DNA of 64,000 nt. It comes from Pseudomonas brassicacearum (lineage in GTDB: Bacteria; Pseudomonadota; Gammaproteobacteria; Pseudomonadales; Pseudomonadaceae). Shown piece by piece: positions 1 to 8,391 of the stretch (within the stretch, counting starts at the first letter, position 1; each line of letters opens with the position of its first letter). The notes beneath the pieces were generated by a model that had not been told where the DNA came from, searched no databases, and saw nothing but the letters and a program-made list of their open reading frames with translations. The stretch covers positions 124,001 to 188,000 of the forward strand of contig NZ_MOBK01000013.1 in NCBI RefSeq assembly GCF_003732265.1, in the 5' to 3' direction. The position numbers were made by a program, and so were the translations under genes.

Positions 1-414
1 TGGCGCGTCCATGCGGCCGGGGCAGGCGCCCAGCAATTGGCCGCCGTTGGTGAGGATGTTCATCCGCGAACCGAACATGCCGCGCAGCACCGGGTCGCCG
101 TTGGTGCCGCCGTTGCGCACGAGGGCAAAGCCGGGGATGGTTTTCAGATAGTCGGCACCGTCGCTGGCCGGCACCGGTTGGCGCGGGTCCTTGGGGTTGG
201 TGACGATGGTCAGCGGCGAGCTGGGGGCGATCGCGGTGATCACCGTCGGGCTCAGTTCCTCGATGTGGGCCGCGTGTTCATCGGCCAGCGCCATGGGTGT
301 TAACAGAGCGCCACAAAGGAAGGCGGTGGCGTGCCTGAAACGAACACTGGCGTTGTTCAGGGCAAAAGAAGCTTGGGCAGTGCTCAAGCGTGAGTCAGCA
401 GAAAACCTGGACAT
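1..414 (-). CDS. oprC: TonB-dependent copper receptor (OprC/NosA type), N-terminal part
   Basis: This is the first 138 codons of an outer-membrane TonB-dependent receptor; the rest lies beyond position 1. A long signal peptide ends near residue 44 (ALLTPMALA before DEHAAH). The start of the plug domain follows, with a TonB-box-like stretch (ELSPTVITA) and a segment (LRGMFGSRMNILTNGG, then CPGRMD) that I recognise from the OprC copper receptor family. The family takes copper across the outer membrane. The three genes just upstream on the same strand all look copper-related, which supports the call. The ATG at 414 is the only reasonable start; the reading frame is open to the window edge. Confidence 0.85.
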   Translation of the reverse strand, partial: MSRFSADSRLSTAQASFALNNASVRFRHATAFLCGALLTPMALADEHAAHIEELSPTVITAIAPSSPLTIVTNPKDPRQPVPASDGADYLKTIPGFALVRNGGTNGDPVLRGMFGSRMNILTNGGQLLGACPGRMDAP

Positions 415-468
415 GACAATTTCCATCGAACGGCATAAACGACACGGCCGACTGCCAAGGCAGAGTCC

Positions 469-593
469 CTGTGGGAGCGAGTTGTTGTGGCGAGCGAGCT
501 TGCTCGCGCTGGGCTGCGTAGCGGCCCCTTTTGTGAGTGCTGCGCACTCAAGCGGGAGCAAGCTCCCTCGCCACAAAAGCTCTCTCCCACAGG
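469..593. repeat. Composite REP palindrome between oprC and DUF2946 gene
   Basis: The outer arms CCTGTGGGAG and CTCCCACAGG enclose further inverted segments, including GCGAGCTTGCTCGC-like and GGGAGCAAGCTCCC-like palindromes. The inner palindrome (about 551-574) is a different REP class from the GTGGGAGCGAGC type found elsewhere in this window, so two REP classes appear nested. It lies in the gap upstream of oprC and downstream of the DUF2946 gene and might act as a transcript boundary. No coding sequence is visible in 415-638. Confidence 0.7.
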
Positions 594-638
594 TTTGCCT
601 GGCTAGCTTCTTAACCGTGTGAGATCAGAGGTGAGTGT

Positions 639-1088
639 TTACGCGACGATGGGCGGGGCGCGGGTTCGGGCGCCGGGGAAGACGGTTTGCCGGGCGTGGC
701 CCAGGCGGGGGGACGGGGTGGTGAAGGTATTGGCGGGCGGGGTATTGAAAGCTGTGAATGAAACACCGCCGGTCAGCGCCGGGCAGTTGAACAGCAGGCT
801 GCAATAGCCGCATTTTTCCCAGAGCGCATGATGCGAGGCTTCGGGCGGGCAGTGCTCGGCAGCGGGTTGCGCACCGTGGTCGGCGTGCTCCATCGCCGAC
901 ATGTCCATGCTCATGTCCATCGACATGTTCATGGTCATTGCCGAGGCGCGTTGATCCATCGGCATCGACTGAGAAATCAGCGGACCGATAAAGATCATCA
1001 GCATGGCGAACAGGCTGATCCAGCTGCCGCGCGTCAGGCTCAATGACTGACGGCGTGACGCGGATGACCTGGCGCTAGACGGGCGCAT
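639..1088 (-). CDS. DUF2946 family protein with Met/His-rich metal-binding segment
   Basis: A 149-residue protein with one hydrophobic segment near residues 23-40 (signal anchor or signal peptide). A strikingly Met-rich stretch follows at about residues 42-68 (MTMNMSMDMSMDMSAM), then a His/Cys region (EHADHG, EHC, SHH, CGYC). Such Met/His clusters are typical periplasmic copper ligands. DUF2946 proteins usually sit beside copper receptors and PCu(A)C chaperones, as here. The exact role is unknown; periplasmic copper binding or delivery to the receptor is inference. Confidence 0.75.
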   Translation of the reverse strand: MRPSSARSSASRRQSLSLTRGSWISLFAMLMIFIGPLISQSMPMDQRASAMTMNMSMDMSMDMSAMEHADHGAQPAAEHCPPEASHHALWEKCGYCSLLFNCPALTGGVSFTAFNTPPANTFTTPSPRLGHARQTVFPGARTRAPPIVA

Positions 1089-1108
1089 GGCGGAGTCTGC
1101 TCAGCCGG

Positions 1109-1588
1109 TTACTGGGCGTGAGCGTGCATCTGCATGTCTTCCGGCGGCTTCTTCTGCACGGCAACTTCGACCGTCACGTCACCGGCCTTCTCGAAATGCA
1201 TCGTCAGCGGGAAGCGTTTGCCGTCGCTCAACAGGCTGCGGTCCTTCAGGTTGACCAGCATCACGTGATAGGCCATCGGCGCAAACGTGACGTTGCCGCC
1301 CGCCGGAACATCGACGCTCGGCACCTGTTGCATCTTCATCAGATCGCCTTGCATCACGTGTTCGTGCAACTGGGCCTCGCCTGCGATGGGCGAGTCGACA
1401 CTGACCAGCCGATCAGCGGTTTTCCCACTGTTTTGAATCACGAAATACGCAGCAACGGTTGGCGCGTTGGGCGGCAACTCCTGCGACCATGGGTGAGCGA
1501 TTTCCAGCTCACCGACGGTGAATTCGTGGGCATTGGCAAAGCAGGCAGGCAGCAGCAACGCGGCCAGAACGATAAGTTTGTTCAACAT
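1109..1588 (-). CDS. PCu(A)C-type periplasmic copper chaperone (DUF461)
   Basis: A 159-residue exported protein with a 20-residue signal peptide (cleavage after FANA). The body has the PCu(A)C pattern: HEH followed by Met-rich LMKMQQV, then YHVML near residue 105, giving the H...M...HxM copper ligands. An additional His/Met tail (EDMQMHAHAQ) ends the protein. Family members carry Cu(I) in the periplasm, often towards cytochrome oxidase CuA. It lies 20 bases upstream of the DUF2946 gene at 639-1088 in the same orientation and 48 bases downstream of a second DUF2946 gene, so a single copper operon ending in oprC is likely. Confidence 0.88.
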   Translation of the reverse strand: MLNKLIVLAALLLPACFANAHEFTVGELEIAHPWSQELPPNAPTVAAYFVIQNSGKTADRLVSVDSPIAGEAQLHEHVMQGDLMKMQQVPSVDVPAGGNVTFAPMAYHVMLVNLKDRSLLSDGKRFPLTMHFEKAGDVTVEVAVQKKPPEDMQMHAHAQ

Positions 1589-1636
1589 GGCAGTTCTCCA
1601 GAGCGATTCAAAACGCAGGTCAATTGCGAGAAGGAA

Positions 1637-2035
1637 TCACACCAGAGGGGAAGCGCGGGGGTTGAGGCTCGGCCATTGCTGGCGCGGCGTGGGGGTATCG
1701 AGTGTAGCGGCAGGGAGGCTTCGATTGGCCTCGAACTGCGCGAAATACAGCTGCGGCTCATGCCCTGGCAGCGCCACGACAGGCGCTGCGCCCGAGCAAC
1801 ACCAGCAATGCTGCATGTTGGAATGATCGTCGCCTTGCGGCGCTTTCTGCTCGAGATCGCCCAGGGAAATCGCCACCATTTTCGTGCCGCTGGAGGTGCA
1901 GAAACTGCCCCACAACAATTGCTCGGCCGGCGATTTCGCCGACTGCGCCATCGCATTGCTCATCGGCATGGCGAGCATGTTGAACAGCACTGCGAAGCAG
2001 GCGATCCAGGCAATTGCAAGCCGATGTCGGGACAT
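1637..2035 (-). CDS. DUF2946 family protein, second copy
   Basis: A 132-residue protein starting with a signal-anchor-like segment (residues 7-25, with MLAMPMSNAMAQ at its end). The core contains a Cys/His cluster HCWCCSG near residues 75-81 and a conserved HEPQLYFAQFEA block. It is related in architecture to the DUF2946 protein at 639-1088 but lacks the Met-rich run, so the two copies probably differ in how they bind metal. It is the first gene of the copper group. Function beyond a probable copper link is unknown. Confidence 0.7.
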   Translation of the reverse strand: MSRHRLAIAWIACFAVLFNMLAMPMSNAMAQSAKSPAEQLLWGSFCTSSGTKMVAISLGDLEQKAPQGDDHSNMQHCWCCSGAAPVVALPGHEPQLYFAQFEANRSLPAATLDTPTPRQQWPSLNPRASPLV

Positions 2036-2082
2036 GGGGAAATCCGTTTGGGTGGGCGATCAAGCGCGGCTATTTAGCCTGA

Positions 2083-2394
2083 TCAGGGCCGATAAGTAAA
2101 AAAGCGGCGTGCGGTGTGGTGTCGCAGTGCCTGAGTTAACAGGAGCAGCATGCTGTGAGCCATTTCCGGCTCGCCGTTATGAAAGAGTGTAGCGACTTCG
2201 ATTCGGATTGCCTGAGCAAAATGTGGGTCACTTTGAATCCGCGCGCGGATGGTGTGTTTGACGTCTCTGAACGCTAAGCGAATGAAGCGTCCGTCACCCA
2301 AATCTTCCTCTTTACTGGCTTGGAGGTAGTTCCACATTTCCGCAGGCGTCTGGAGAAACTCAGCGATATCGTAACGGGAGAATTTCTCAGTCAT
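2083..2394 (-). CDS. Small protein resembling the N-terminus of HI1420-type antitoxins
   Basis: A 103-residue soluble protein. Its opening (YDIAEFLQTPAEMWNYLQASKE, followed by GRFIRLAFRDVKHT) resembles the N-terminal part of the HI1420/HigA-like putative addiction-module antidote proteins, which begin with D-x-AE-x-L and continue to a helix-turn-helix. The second half (RIEVATLFHNGEPEMAHSML) has no recognisable helix-turn-helix, and no toxin-like partner gene lies next to it. Either it is a diverged orphan or an unrelated hypothetical. I do not assign a function. Confidence 0.45.
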   Translation of the reverse strand: MTEKFSRYDIAEFLQTPAEMWNYLQASKEEDLGDGRFIRLAFRDVKHTIRARIQSDPHFAQAIRIEVATLFHNGEPEMAHSMLLLLTQALRHHTARRFFTYRP

Positions 2395-2523
2395 TCGGTA
2401 CTCCGAGCGCTACATTCATGGAGCCCGGAAACATAGAGGAAGGGTCACGCCCTTACGAGTCAGCCGATTTGGATAATGCTGTGTGAGCGGTCCGATAGAC
2501 ATGTAAGACGTTGCACAATTTAT

Positions 2524-2560
2524 GTAGCAGCTGCCGAACGCAGGCTTCGCCAGCTGCTAC
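2524..2560. repeat. Hairpin overlapping the cobK stop codon
   Basis: GTAGCAGCTG at 2524-2533 is perfectly complementary to CAGCTGCTAC at 2551-2560, with a loop that itself contains a partial palindrome. The cobK stop codon (TAG on the minus strand, 2559-2557) is part of the right arm. The element probably belongs to a dispersed Pseudomonas hairpin family and could act as a transcript end for cobK. Confidence 0.6.
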
Positions 2561-3291
2561 AGGATTTGTGTCGGACTCTGGGGCAGGGCTGTCAGCACGT
2601 CCGCCACCGTACTAAACTCCCGATCAACTTGTGGCAACACCAGCCGCTTCAACACAATCACCGGCACCCCACGCTCCCGCGCCACTTCCAGCTTCGGCTC
2701 GGTCGCGGTGCTGCCGCTGTTCTTGCTGATCAGCACATCAATCTGCCGACGCTCAAACAGCTCGCGTTCATCCTCGATCACAAACGGTCCGCGTGCGCCG
2801 ATGACTTCGCAGCGGTCGTTGCCGGGGTAAACGTCCAGCGCGCGCAGGGTCCAGAATTGCTCCGGCGGGATTTCGTGCAAGTGCTGCAGGGGTTCGCGGC
2901 CGAGGGTGAACAAGGGGCGGTGGAAGGGTTTCAGGGCTTCGATCAGTTCGGCCCAGTCGCCGACTTCGCGCCAGTCATCCCCGGCCTGGGGTTGCCACGC
3001 CGGACGGCGCAGCGCCCAGCAGGTGACACCGGTCAACTGCGCGGCCGTCGCGGCATTTTGGCTGATTTGGGCTGCGTAGGGGTGGGTCGCGTCCAGCAGC
3101 AGGTCGATGCCTGCTTCGCGAATAAATTGCGCCAGACCTTCCGCGCCGCCATAGCCGCCAACACGAACCTGGCAAGTCAGATCCGTCGGCACCCGGCCCA
3201 CACCGGCCAGGCTGTAAATGTGTTCAGGCCCAAGGGTGCGAGCGATGGCCAGCGCTTCCGTCACGCCGCCGAGCAGCAAAATGCGCTTCAT
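2557..3291 (-). CDS. cobK: Precorrin-6A reductase
   Basis: A 244-residue protein beginning MKRILLLGGVTEA, the nucleotide-binding start typical of CobK/CbiJ. It reduces precorrin-6A to dihydro-precorrin-6B with NADPH in the aerobic cobalamin route. Other family features are DATHPYAAQIS near the middle and SKNSGSTATEPKLE towards the C-terminus. The open frame extends 37 codons further upstream, but the ATG at 3291 overlaps the cbiD stop as ATGA and gives the family's usual start. It is the last gene of the minus-strand cob operon. Confidence 0.93.
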   Translation of the reverse strand: MKRILLLGGVTEALAIARTLGPEHIYSLAGVGRVPTDLTCQVRVGGYGGAEGLAQFIREAGIDLLLDATHPYAAQISQNAATAAQLTGVTCWALRRPAWQPQAGDDWREVGDWAELIEALKPFHRPLFTLGREPLQHLHEIPPEQFWTLRALDVYPGNDRCEVIGARGPFVIEDERELFERRQIDVLISKNSGSTATEPKLEVARERGVPVIVLKRLVLPQVDREFSTVADVLTALPQSPTQIL

Positions 3292-4385
3292 TGAAAAGCC
3301 CCCGCATGGCCGACAATCCCGCCCTGACGATCGATGGCAAACACTTCGACCTGAACCTGCGCCGGCACCACGCTGCGGGCAAAATCCAACGCGTGCTGAC
3401 ACACCGCATCACCGAGGGCGACGCCCGCAGCAGCCGCCATCGCCAGGGCCTGCTGGCTGGTATTGGCCTCGCGAATGGCCTGTTGCAGCGCTTCATCAGC
3501 GCCGACCGCCGCTGCCCATTCCGCCAGTTGCGGCAGGTCGATGCTCGAATGCCGACTGTGCAAATCCATGTGCCCGGCCGCCAGTTTACTGATTTTGCCG
3601 AAGCCGCCGCACAGGCTGAGTTTATCCACAGGCACTTTGCGCAGGTGTTTGAGCACGGCGCCGACGAAGTCGCCCATTTCGATCAGGGCGATTTCCGGCA
3701 AGTCGTAGACCCGGCGCATGGTGTCTTCGCTGGCGTTGCCGGTGCAGGCGGCGATGTGCAGGTAACCGTTGGTTTTCGCGACGTCGATGCCTTGGTGGAT
3801 CGAGGCGATGTAGGCCGCGCAGGAAAACGGCCGGACGATGCCGCTGGTGCCGAGGATCGACAAACCGCCGAGAATCCCCAGCCGTGGGTTCATGGTTTTC
3901 AGCGCCAGGGCTTCGCCGTCCTCGACGTTGACGGTGACCTCGAAGCCGCCGCGGTAGCCGAGTTCTTCGGCCAGCAAGGTCAGGTGATCGCTGATCATTT
4001 TGCGCGGCACCGGGTTGATCGCCGGTTCGCCGACGGCCAGTACCAAGCCGGGGCGCGTCACCGTGCCGACTCCACGCCCCGCCTTGAAATGAATGCCCGG
4101 CTCGACGCTCAGGCGCACGTGCGTGTACAGCAGGGCGCCGTGAGTCACGTCTGGGTCGTCGCCAGCATCTTTAATGGTTCCGGCTTCAGCGCCGTCGTCG
4201 GTCAGGCGACAAAATTCCAGGCGCATCTGCACGTGCTTGCCCTTGGGCAACACGATCTCGACCGCATCAGCCTCCATGCCGCCCAACAACAGGCGCGCGG
4301 CCGCAAGACTGGTCGCGGTAGCGCAACTGCCGGTGGTCAGGCCGCTGCGCAGCGGGGCGGGTTGTTCGGCGGTTTCGTCACGCAT
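3288..4385 (-). CDS. cbiD: Cobalt-precorrin-5B C1-methyltransferase
   Basis: A 365-residue CbiD with the characteristic beginning LRSGLTTGSCATATSLAAA. It methylates C1 of the corrin ring using S-adenosylmethionine. CbiD belongs to the anaerobic route in its best-known hosts, but in Pseudomonas it sits with aerobic-route genes and apparently takes the place of CobF. It overlaps cobL by 8 bases upstream and cobK by 4 bases downstream, so the three are translationally coupled. Confidence 0.93.
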   Translation of the reverse strand: MRDETAEQPAPLRSGLTTGSCATATSLAAARLLLGGMEADAVEIVLPKGKHVQMRLEFCRLTDDGAEAGTIKDAGDDPDVTHGALLYTHVRLSVEPGIHFKAGRGVGTVTRPGLVLAVGEPAINPVPRKMISDHLTLLAEELGYRGGFEVTVNVEDGEALALKTMNPRLGILGGLSILGTSGIVRPFSCAAYIASIHQGIDVAKTNGYLHIAACTGNASEDTMRRVYDLPEIALIEMGDFVGAVLKHLRKVPVDKLSLCGGFGKISKLAAGHMDLHSRHSSIDLPQLAEWAAAVGADEALQQAIREANTSQQALAMAAAAGVALGDAVCQHALDFARSVVPAQVQVEVFAIDRQGGIVGHAGAFQ

Positions 4386-5589
4386 CGCAGGGCTTCGTCA
4401 CGTCCAGCAAGGTAATCGGCAGCGCCTGGCGCCAAGTGTCGAACTCGCCCAGCGGCTGCGCCTGGGCAATGTGGATACGGGTCAGCTCGCCGCCATGCTG
4501 TTCGCGCCAGGCCATCAGGGTCATTTCACTTTGCAGCGTGACCGCGTTGGCAATCAATCGACCGCCGGGTTTGAGTTGCGCCCAGCAGGTGTCGAGCACG
4601 CCTTCGCGGGTGACGCCGCCACCGATGAAAATCGCGTCCGGGCGCTCGAGGCCGGCCAGGGCCTGTGGCGCGTTGCCGCGAATCAGTTGCAGGCCGGGGA
4701 CGCCGAGGGCGTCGCGGTTGTGTTCGATGAGCAGCTGCCGACCTTCATCGGCTTCAATGGCCAGTGCGCGACACGTCGGGTGGGCGCGCATCCATTCGAT
4801 GCCAATCGAGCCGCTGCCAGCGCCGACGTCCCACAGCAGTTCACCCGGCACCGGCGCGAGGCGCGCGAGGGTGATGGCGCGCACGTCGCGTTTGGTCAGT
4901 TGACCATCGTGCTTGAAGGATGAGTCCGGCAACCCGGCCAGTCGCGAAAGGCGCGGCGTGTTCGGCTCGGCGATGCACTCGATGGCGATCAGGTTGAGGT
5001 CGGCGATCAGCGGATCATGCCAGTCATGGGCAACGCCATCGACGCGCCGTTCGGCTGCACCGCCCAGATGTTCCAGCACAGTAAGGCGGCTCGGACCAAA
5101 ACCGCGCTCGCGCAGCAGGGCAGCAATCGCCGCCGGGCTTTGACCGTCGTTGCTCAGCACCAGCAAACGCACGCCAGTGAACAACTGCGCATTGAGGGCG
5201 GCGAGCGGCCGGGCAACCACGGAAAGTGTCACCACCTCCTGCAGCGGCCAGCCCATTCGCGCGGCGGCCAGCGAACAGGAAGAGGGCGCCGGCAGGATCT
5301 GCATGTCTTCAGCGGATACGTGGCGTGCAAGGCTGGCGCCGACGCCGAAGAACATCGGATCGCCGCTTGCCAGTACGCACACCGGTTCACCGCGACGGGC
5401 CAACAGCGGCTCAAGGGAAAAAGGACTGGGCCACAACTGGCGTTCACCACGGATGCACACCGGCAGCAGATCCAGTTGCCGCTGACCGCCCATGATCCGC
5501 GAAGCGCGCAGCAGGGCATGCCGGGCGTTTCTGCCCAGGCCCTTGAAGCCGTCTTCACCGATTCCCACTACTGTCAGCCAGGGTGACAT
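4378..5589 (-). CDS. cobL: Precorrin-6Y C5,15-methyltransferase (decarboxylating), CbiE-CbiT fusion
   Basis: A 403-residue two-domain enzyme. Residues 1 to about 195 are a CbiE-type tetrapyrrole methylase (WLTVVGIGEDG; ASGDPMFFG). From about 210 a CbiT-type Rossmann methyltransferase follows (LTKRDVRAITLARL, then DVGAGSGSIGIEW as SAM-binding loop). It adds methyl groups at C5 and C15 and removes the C12 acetate carboxyl. The fusion length is normal for CobL. It is the first gene of the minus-strand operon and is transcribed divergently from cobG. Confidence 0.94.
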   Translation of the reverse strand: MSPWLTVVGIGEDGFKGLGRNARHALLRASRIMGGQRQLDLLPVCIRGERQLWPSPFSLEPLLARRGEPVCVLASGDPMFFGVGASLARHVSAEDMQILPAPSSCSLAAARMGWPLQEVVTLSVVARPLAALNAQLFTGVRLLVLSNDGQSPAAIAALLRERGFGPSRLTVLEHLGGAAERRVDGVAHDWHDPLIADLNLIAIECIAEPNTPRLSRLAGLPDSSFKHDGQLTKRDVRAITLARLAPVPGELLWDVGAGSGSIGIEWMRAHPTCRALAIEADEGRQLLIEHNRDALGVPGLQLIRGNAPQALAGLERPDAIFIGGGVTREGVLDTCWAQLKPGGRLIANAVTLQSEMTLMAWREQHGGELTRIHIAQAQPLGEFDTWRQALPITLLDVTKPCDA

Positions 5590-5733
5590 CTGCAGTCCTT
5601 AAAAATAGTCCTGAAACGGACGGTTCCGACGGGCAGGCTTTTCATGCCGCCTGACAAAGCAGGCATAATACCGCGCCTTCGCCCGCGAAGCGCCTTTCCC
5701 ACACAGCCGGTCGCCCCCTTGAACGAACGTCCG
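5590..5733. promoter_or_regulatory. Divergent promoter region between cobL and cobG
   Basis: A 144-base gap separates the divergent cobL and cobG starts and must hold both promoters. CATAAT at 5664-5669 is a possible -10 for cobG. I looked for a cobalamin riboswitch (about 200 bases with a conserved B12 box) and there is neither room nor a recognisable box, so the trigger for these operons is not evident here. Confidence 0.35.
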
Positions 5734-7041
5734 ATGTCCACTGCCTTACGCCCCTCGGCTTGCCCGGGGTTGCTGCGTATTGTTCAGGCATTGGATGGCG
5801 GCATCTGCCGGATCAAGTTGAATGGCGGCTCGATCAGCGCCGATCAGGCTGATGCGGTGGCGAATGCTGCCGAACGCTATGCCGGGGGCGTGATCGAGGC
5901 GACCAACCGCGCCAACCTGCAAATTCGCGGGATCGGTGGTGAACACGCAGCCTTGATCGACAGACTGATGGCGGCCGGGCTGGGCCCGAGCAGCGCCGCT
6001 GGCGATGATGTGCGCAACTTGATGCTCAGCCCGAGCGCGGGGATCGACCAGCACCTGTTGATCGACACGCGCCCGTTGGCCGGGCAGGTTCTCGCCACGT
6101 TGCAAAGCGATGCACGCTTGCACGACCTCAGCGCCAAATTTGCCGTGCAGCTGGATGGCGGCGAAGCCTTGGCGATGCTCGAACATCCCCATGACCTGTG
6201 GCTTGCAGCGGTTGAGTGTGACGGCGAACAACGCTGGGCGTTCGGCCTGGCCGGGTGCCCGACAGACGTGCCCGCCGGTTCGGTGGCGCTGGATCAGGGC
6301 CATGCGCTGGTCGTCGCGGTGCTGGAGTTGTTTCTTGAAGCGGCACGTCCCGAGCAGACACGCATGCGCCATCTGCTCGCTGAATGTTCACTCGACGAGT
6401 TTCTTGCTCGGCTGGCCGAGCGAGTGCCGCTGAAAGCCATCGAGGGTTGGCAGCGCATCGCAGGTCCGAATGCCTTGCACATCGGCGCACATGCGCAGCG
6501 TGACGCCGAGCGCGTGTACATCGGCGCAGTGCCGCCGCTGGGGCGTCTCGATCCGGCGATGCTGCGCGGTGTCGCACAACTGGCACGGGAACATGGCGAT
6601 ACAAGCCTGCGTTTCACGCCGTGGCAAAGCCTGTTGCTGCCCGGTGTGCTTCTCGACGATGCAGCGCAAGTTATCCACAGCCTCGAACAACTTGGGCTGC
6701 GCTGCTCGGCCGACGATGCCTTGGCGAACCTGATCGCCTGCACCGGCGCTACCGGTTGCGGCAAAGGCCTGGCCGACACCAAGGGCGATGCCCGGCAACT
6801 GGCCGCGCTGTTGCAACGCCAAGGGCAGGCGCTGAATGTTCACCTGTCGGGGTGCTCGCGTTCCTGCGCCGCTGCGCACATCGCGCCGATCACCTTGCTG
6901 GCGGTTTCTGCCGGTCATTACGACCTCTATTTTCGCGATGCAGCACAGCCCGGTTTCGGCGCGCTGCACGCACGCAATCTTACTATTGAAGCGGTCGCAG
7001 CCTTGCTCGACGACCGCTCACGGAGCCCCCTAGATGCTTGA
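5734..7041 (+). CDS. cobG: Precorrin-3B synthase
   Basis: A 435-residue member of the nitrite/sulfite reductase family that oxygenates precorrin-3A to precorrin-3B, the O2-dependent step that marks the aerobic cobalamin route. The Fe-S cluster ligands are visible as C-x5-C (residues 336 and 342, CTGATGC) and C-x3-C (374 and 378, CSRSC). An upstream in-frame codon at 5644 would add 30 residues of low-complexity sequence; the ATG at 5734 just before STALRPSACPGLLR fits the family. Its stop overlaps the cobH start by 8 bases. Confidence 0.92.
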   Translation: MSTALRPSACPGLLRIVQALDGGICRIKLNGGSISADQADAVANAAERYAGGVIEATNRANLQIRGIGGEHAALIDRLMAAGLGPSSAAGDDVRNLMLSPSAGIDQHLLIDTRPLAGQVLATLQSDARLHDLSAKFAVQLDGGEALAMLEHPHDLWLAAVECDGEQRWAFGLAGCPTDVPAGSVALDQGHALVVAVLELFLEAARPEQTRMRHLLAECSLDEFLARLAERVPLKAIEGWQRIAGPNALHIGAHAQRDAERVYIGAVPPLGRLDPAMLRGVAQLAREHGDTSLRFTPWQSLLLPGVLLDDAAQVIHSLEQLGLRCSADDALANLIACTGATGCGKGLADTKGDARQLAALLQRQGQALNVHLSGCSRSCAAAHIAPITLLAVSAGHYDLYFRDAAQPGFGALHARNLTIEAVAALLDDRSRSPLDA

Positions 7042-7660
7042 TTACATCCGCGACGGTCAGGAGATCTATCGCAACTCCTTCGCGATCATTCGCGCCGAGG
7101 CCAACCTGGCGCGCATCCCCGCCGATCTGGAGAAACTCGCGGTACGCGTGATCCACGCCTGCGGCATGGTCGATGCCATCGACGGCCTGCAGTTTTCCGA
7201 AGGCGCGGGCAAGGCCGGGCGTGAGGCGCTGGCCGCCGGCGCGCCGATTCTGTGCGACGCGCGGATGGTCAGCGAAGGCGTGACCCGCACGCGGTTGCCG
7301 GCGAACAACCAGGTCATCTGCACCCTGCGCGATGACAGCGTTCCGGACCTGGCCCGCGAGTTGGGCAACACCCGTTCCGCCGCTGCGCTGGAGCTGTGGC
7401 GTCCGCACCTGGAAGGCAGCGTGGTGGTGATCGGCAATGCGCCGACCGCGCTGTTTTACTTGCTGGAAATGCTCGACGCCGGTGCGCCGAAACCGGCGCT
7501 GATCCTCGGCTTCCCGGTGGGCTTCGTTGGTGCTGCTGAATCCAAGGCTGCGCTCGCCGCCGACAGTCGCGGTGTACCGTTTGTGATCATGCAAGGCCGG
7601 CTGGGCGGTAGCGCCATGGCTGCCGCCGCCGTCAACGCCCTCGCCACGGAGATCGAATGA
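7034..7660 (+). CDS. cobH: Precorrin-8X methylmutase
   Basis: A 208-residue CobH/CbiC. It moves the C11 methyl group to C12, giving hydrogenobyrinate. The active-site block VRVIHACGM carries the catalytic His (residue 41), and the C-terminal GFPVGFVGAAESK is the family signature. It is coupled to cobG upstream (8-base overlap) and to cobI downstream (ATGA overlap). Confidence 0.95.
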   Translation: MLDYIRDGQEIYRNSFAIIRAEANLARIPADLEKLAVRVIHACGMVDAIDGLQFSEGAGKAGREALAAGAPILCDARMVSEGVTRTRLPANNQVICTLRDDSVPDLARELGNTRSAAALELWRPHLEGSVVVIGNAPTALFYLLEMLDAGAPKPALILGFPVGFVGAAESKAALAADSRGVPFVIMQGRLGGSAMAAAAVNALATEIE

Positions 7661-8391
7661 TGCAGCAACCTGGACGCTTGATCGGCCTGGGCGTCGGCCC
7701 CGGTGATCCGGAACTGATTACCGTCAAAGCCCTGCGCCTGCTGCGTGAATCGCCGGTGGTGGCGTACTTCGTCGCCAAAGGCAAAAAGGGCAACGCCTTC
7801 GGCATCATCGAAGCCCATTTGCAGGACGCGCAAACCCTGCTGCCGTTGGTGTACCCGGTGACCACCGAAGCACTGCCGGCGCCGTTGTCGTACGAGCAAG
7901 TGATCAGCGATTTCTATGATGCGGCCGGCGAAGAACTCGCTACGCATCTGGACGCCGGCCGTGACGTGGCAGTGATCTGCGAAGGCGATCCGTTCTTCTA
8001 CGGCTCCTACATGTACCTGCACGATCGTCTGGCCGAACGCTATGAAGCTGAAGTGGTGCCGGGCGTGTGCTCGATGCTCGGCGGCGCTTCGGTGCTGGGC
8101 GCGCCGTTGGTGTACCGCAATCAGAGTCTGTCGGTGCTGTCCGGCGTGCTGCCGCACGACGAGCTCAAGCGTCGGCTAGCCGATGCCGATGCGGCGGTGA
8201 TCATGAAGCTGGGGCGTAACTTTCCCAAAGTCCGTCAGGTGCTCGAAGAACTCGGCCTGGCGGAGCGTGCGCTGTACGTTGAACGCGCAACCATGGCCAA
8301 TCAGAAAATCGTCCCGCTGGACCAAGTCGAGCCGATGTCTTCGCCGTACTTCTCGCTGATTATCGTTCCCGGCGAAAGGTGGCAAGGCTGA
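7657..8391 (+). CDS. cobI: Precorrin-2 C20-methyltransferase
   Basis: A 244-residue tetrapyrrole methylase. The family glycine loops are clear: LIGLGVGPGDPELIT near the N-terminus and CEGDPFFYGSYMYL with VPGVCSMLGGAS in the middle. It transfers the second methyl group committed to corrin synthesis (C20 of precorrin-2). Two consecutive ATG codons occur (7657 and 7660); the first overlaps the cobH stop. The stop TGA shares its last base with the next ATG. Confidence 0.95.
   Translation: MMQQPGRLIGLGVGPGDPELITVKALRLLRESPVVAYFVAKGKKGNAFGIIEAHLQDAQTLLPLVYPVTTEALPAPLSYEQVISDFYDAAGEELATHLDAGRDVAVICEGDPFFYGSYMYLHDRLAERYEAEVVPGVCSMLGGASVLGAPLVYRNQSLSVLSGVLPHDELKRRLADADAAVIMKLGRNFPKVRQVLEELGLAERALYVERATMANQKIVPLDQVEPMSSPYFSLIIVPGERWQG

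Noticed and set aside
1118..2077. Long open frame on the plus strand through the copper genes
   Set aside because: It is antisense to the PCu(A)C and DUF2946 genes, which have clear signal peptides and metal motifs; its own product resembles nothing.
5590..5733. Possible cobalamin riboswitch before the cob operons
   Set aside because: The gap is only 144 bases, shared by two divergent promoters, and no B12 box or multi-stem layout is visible.
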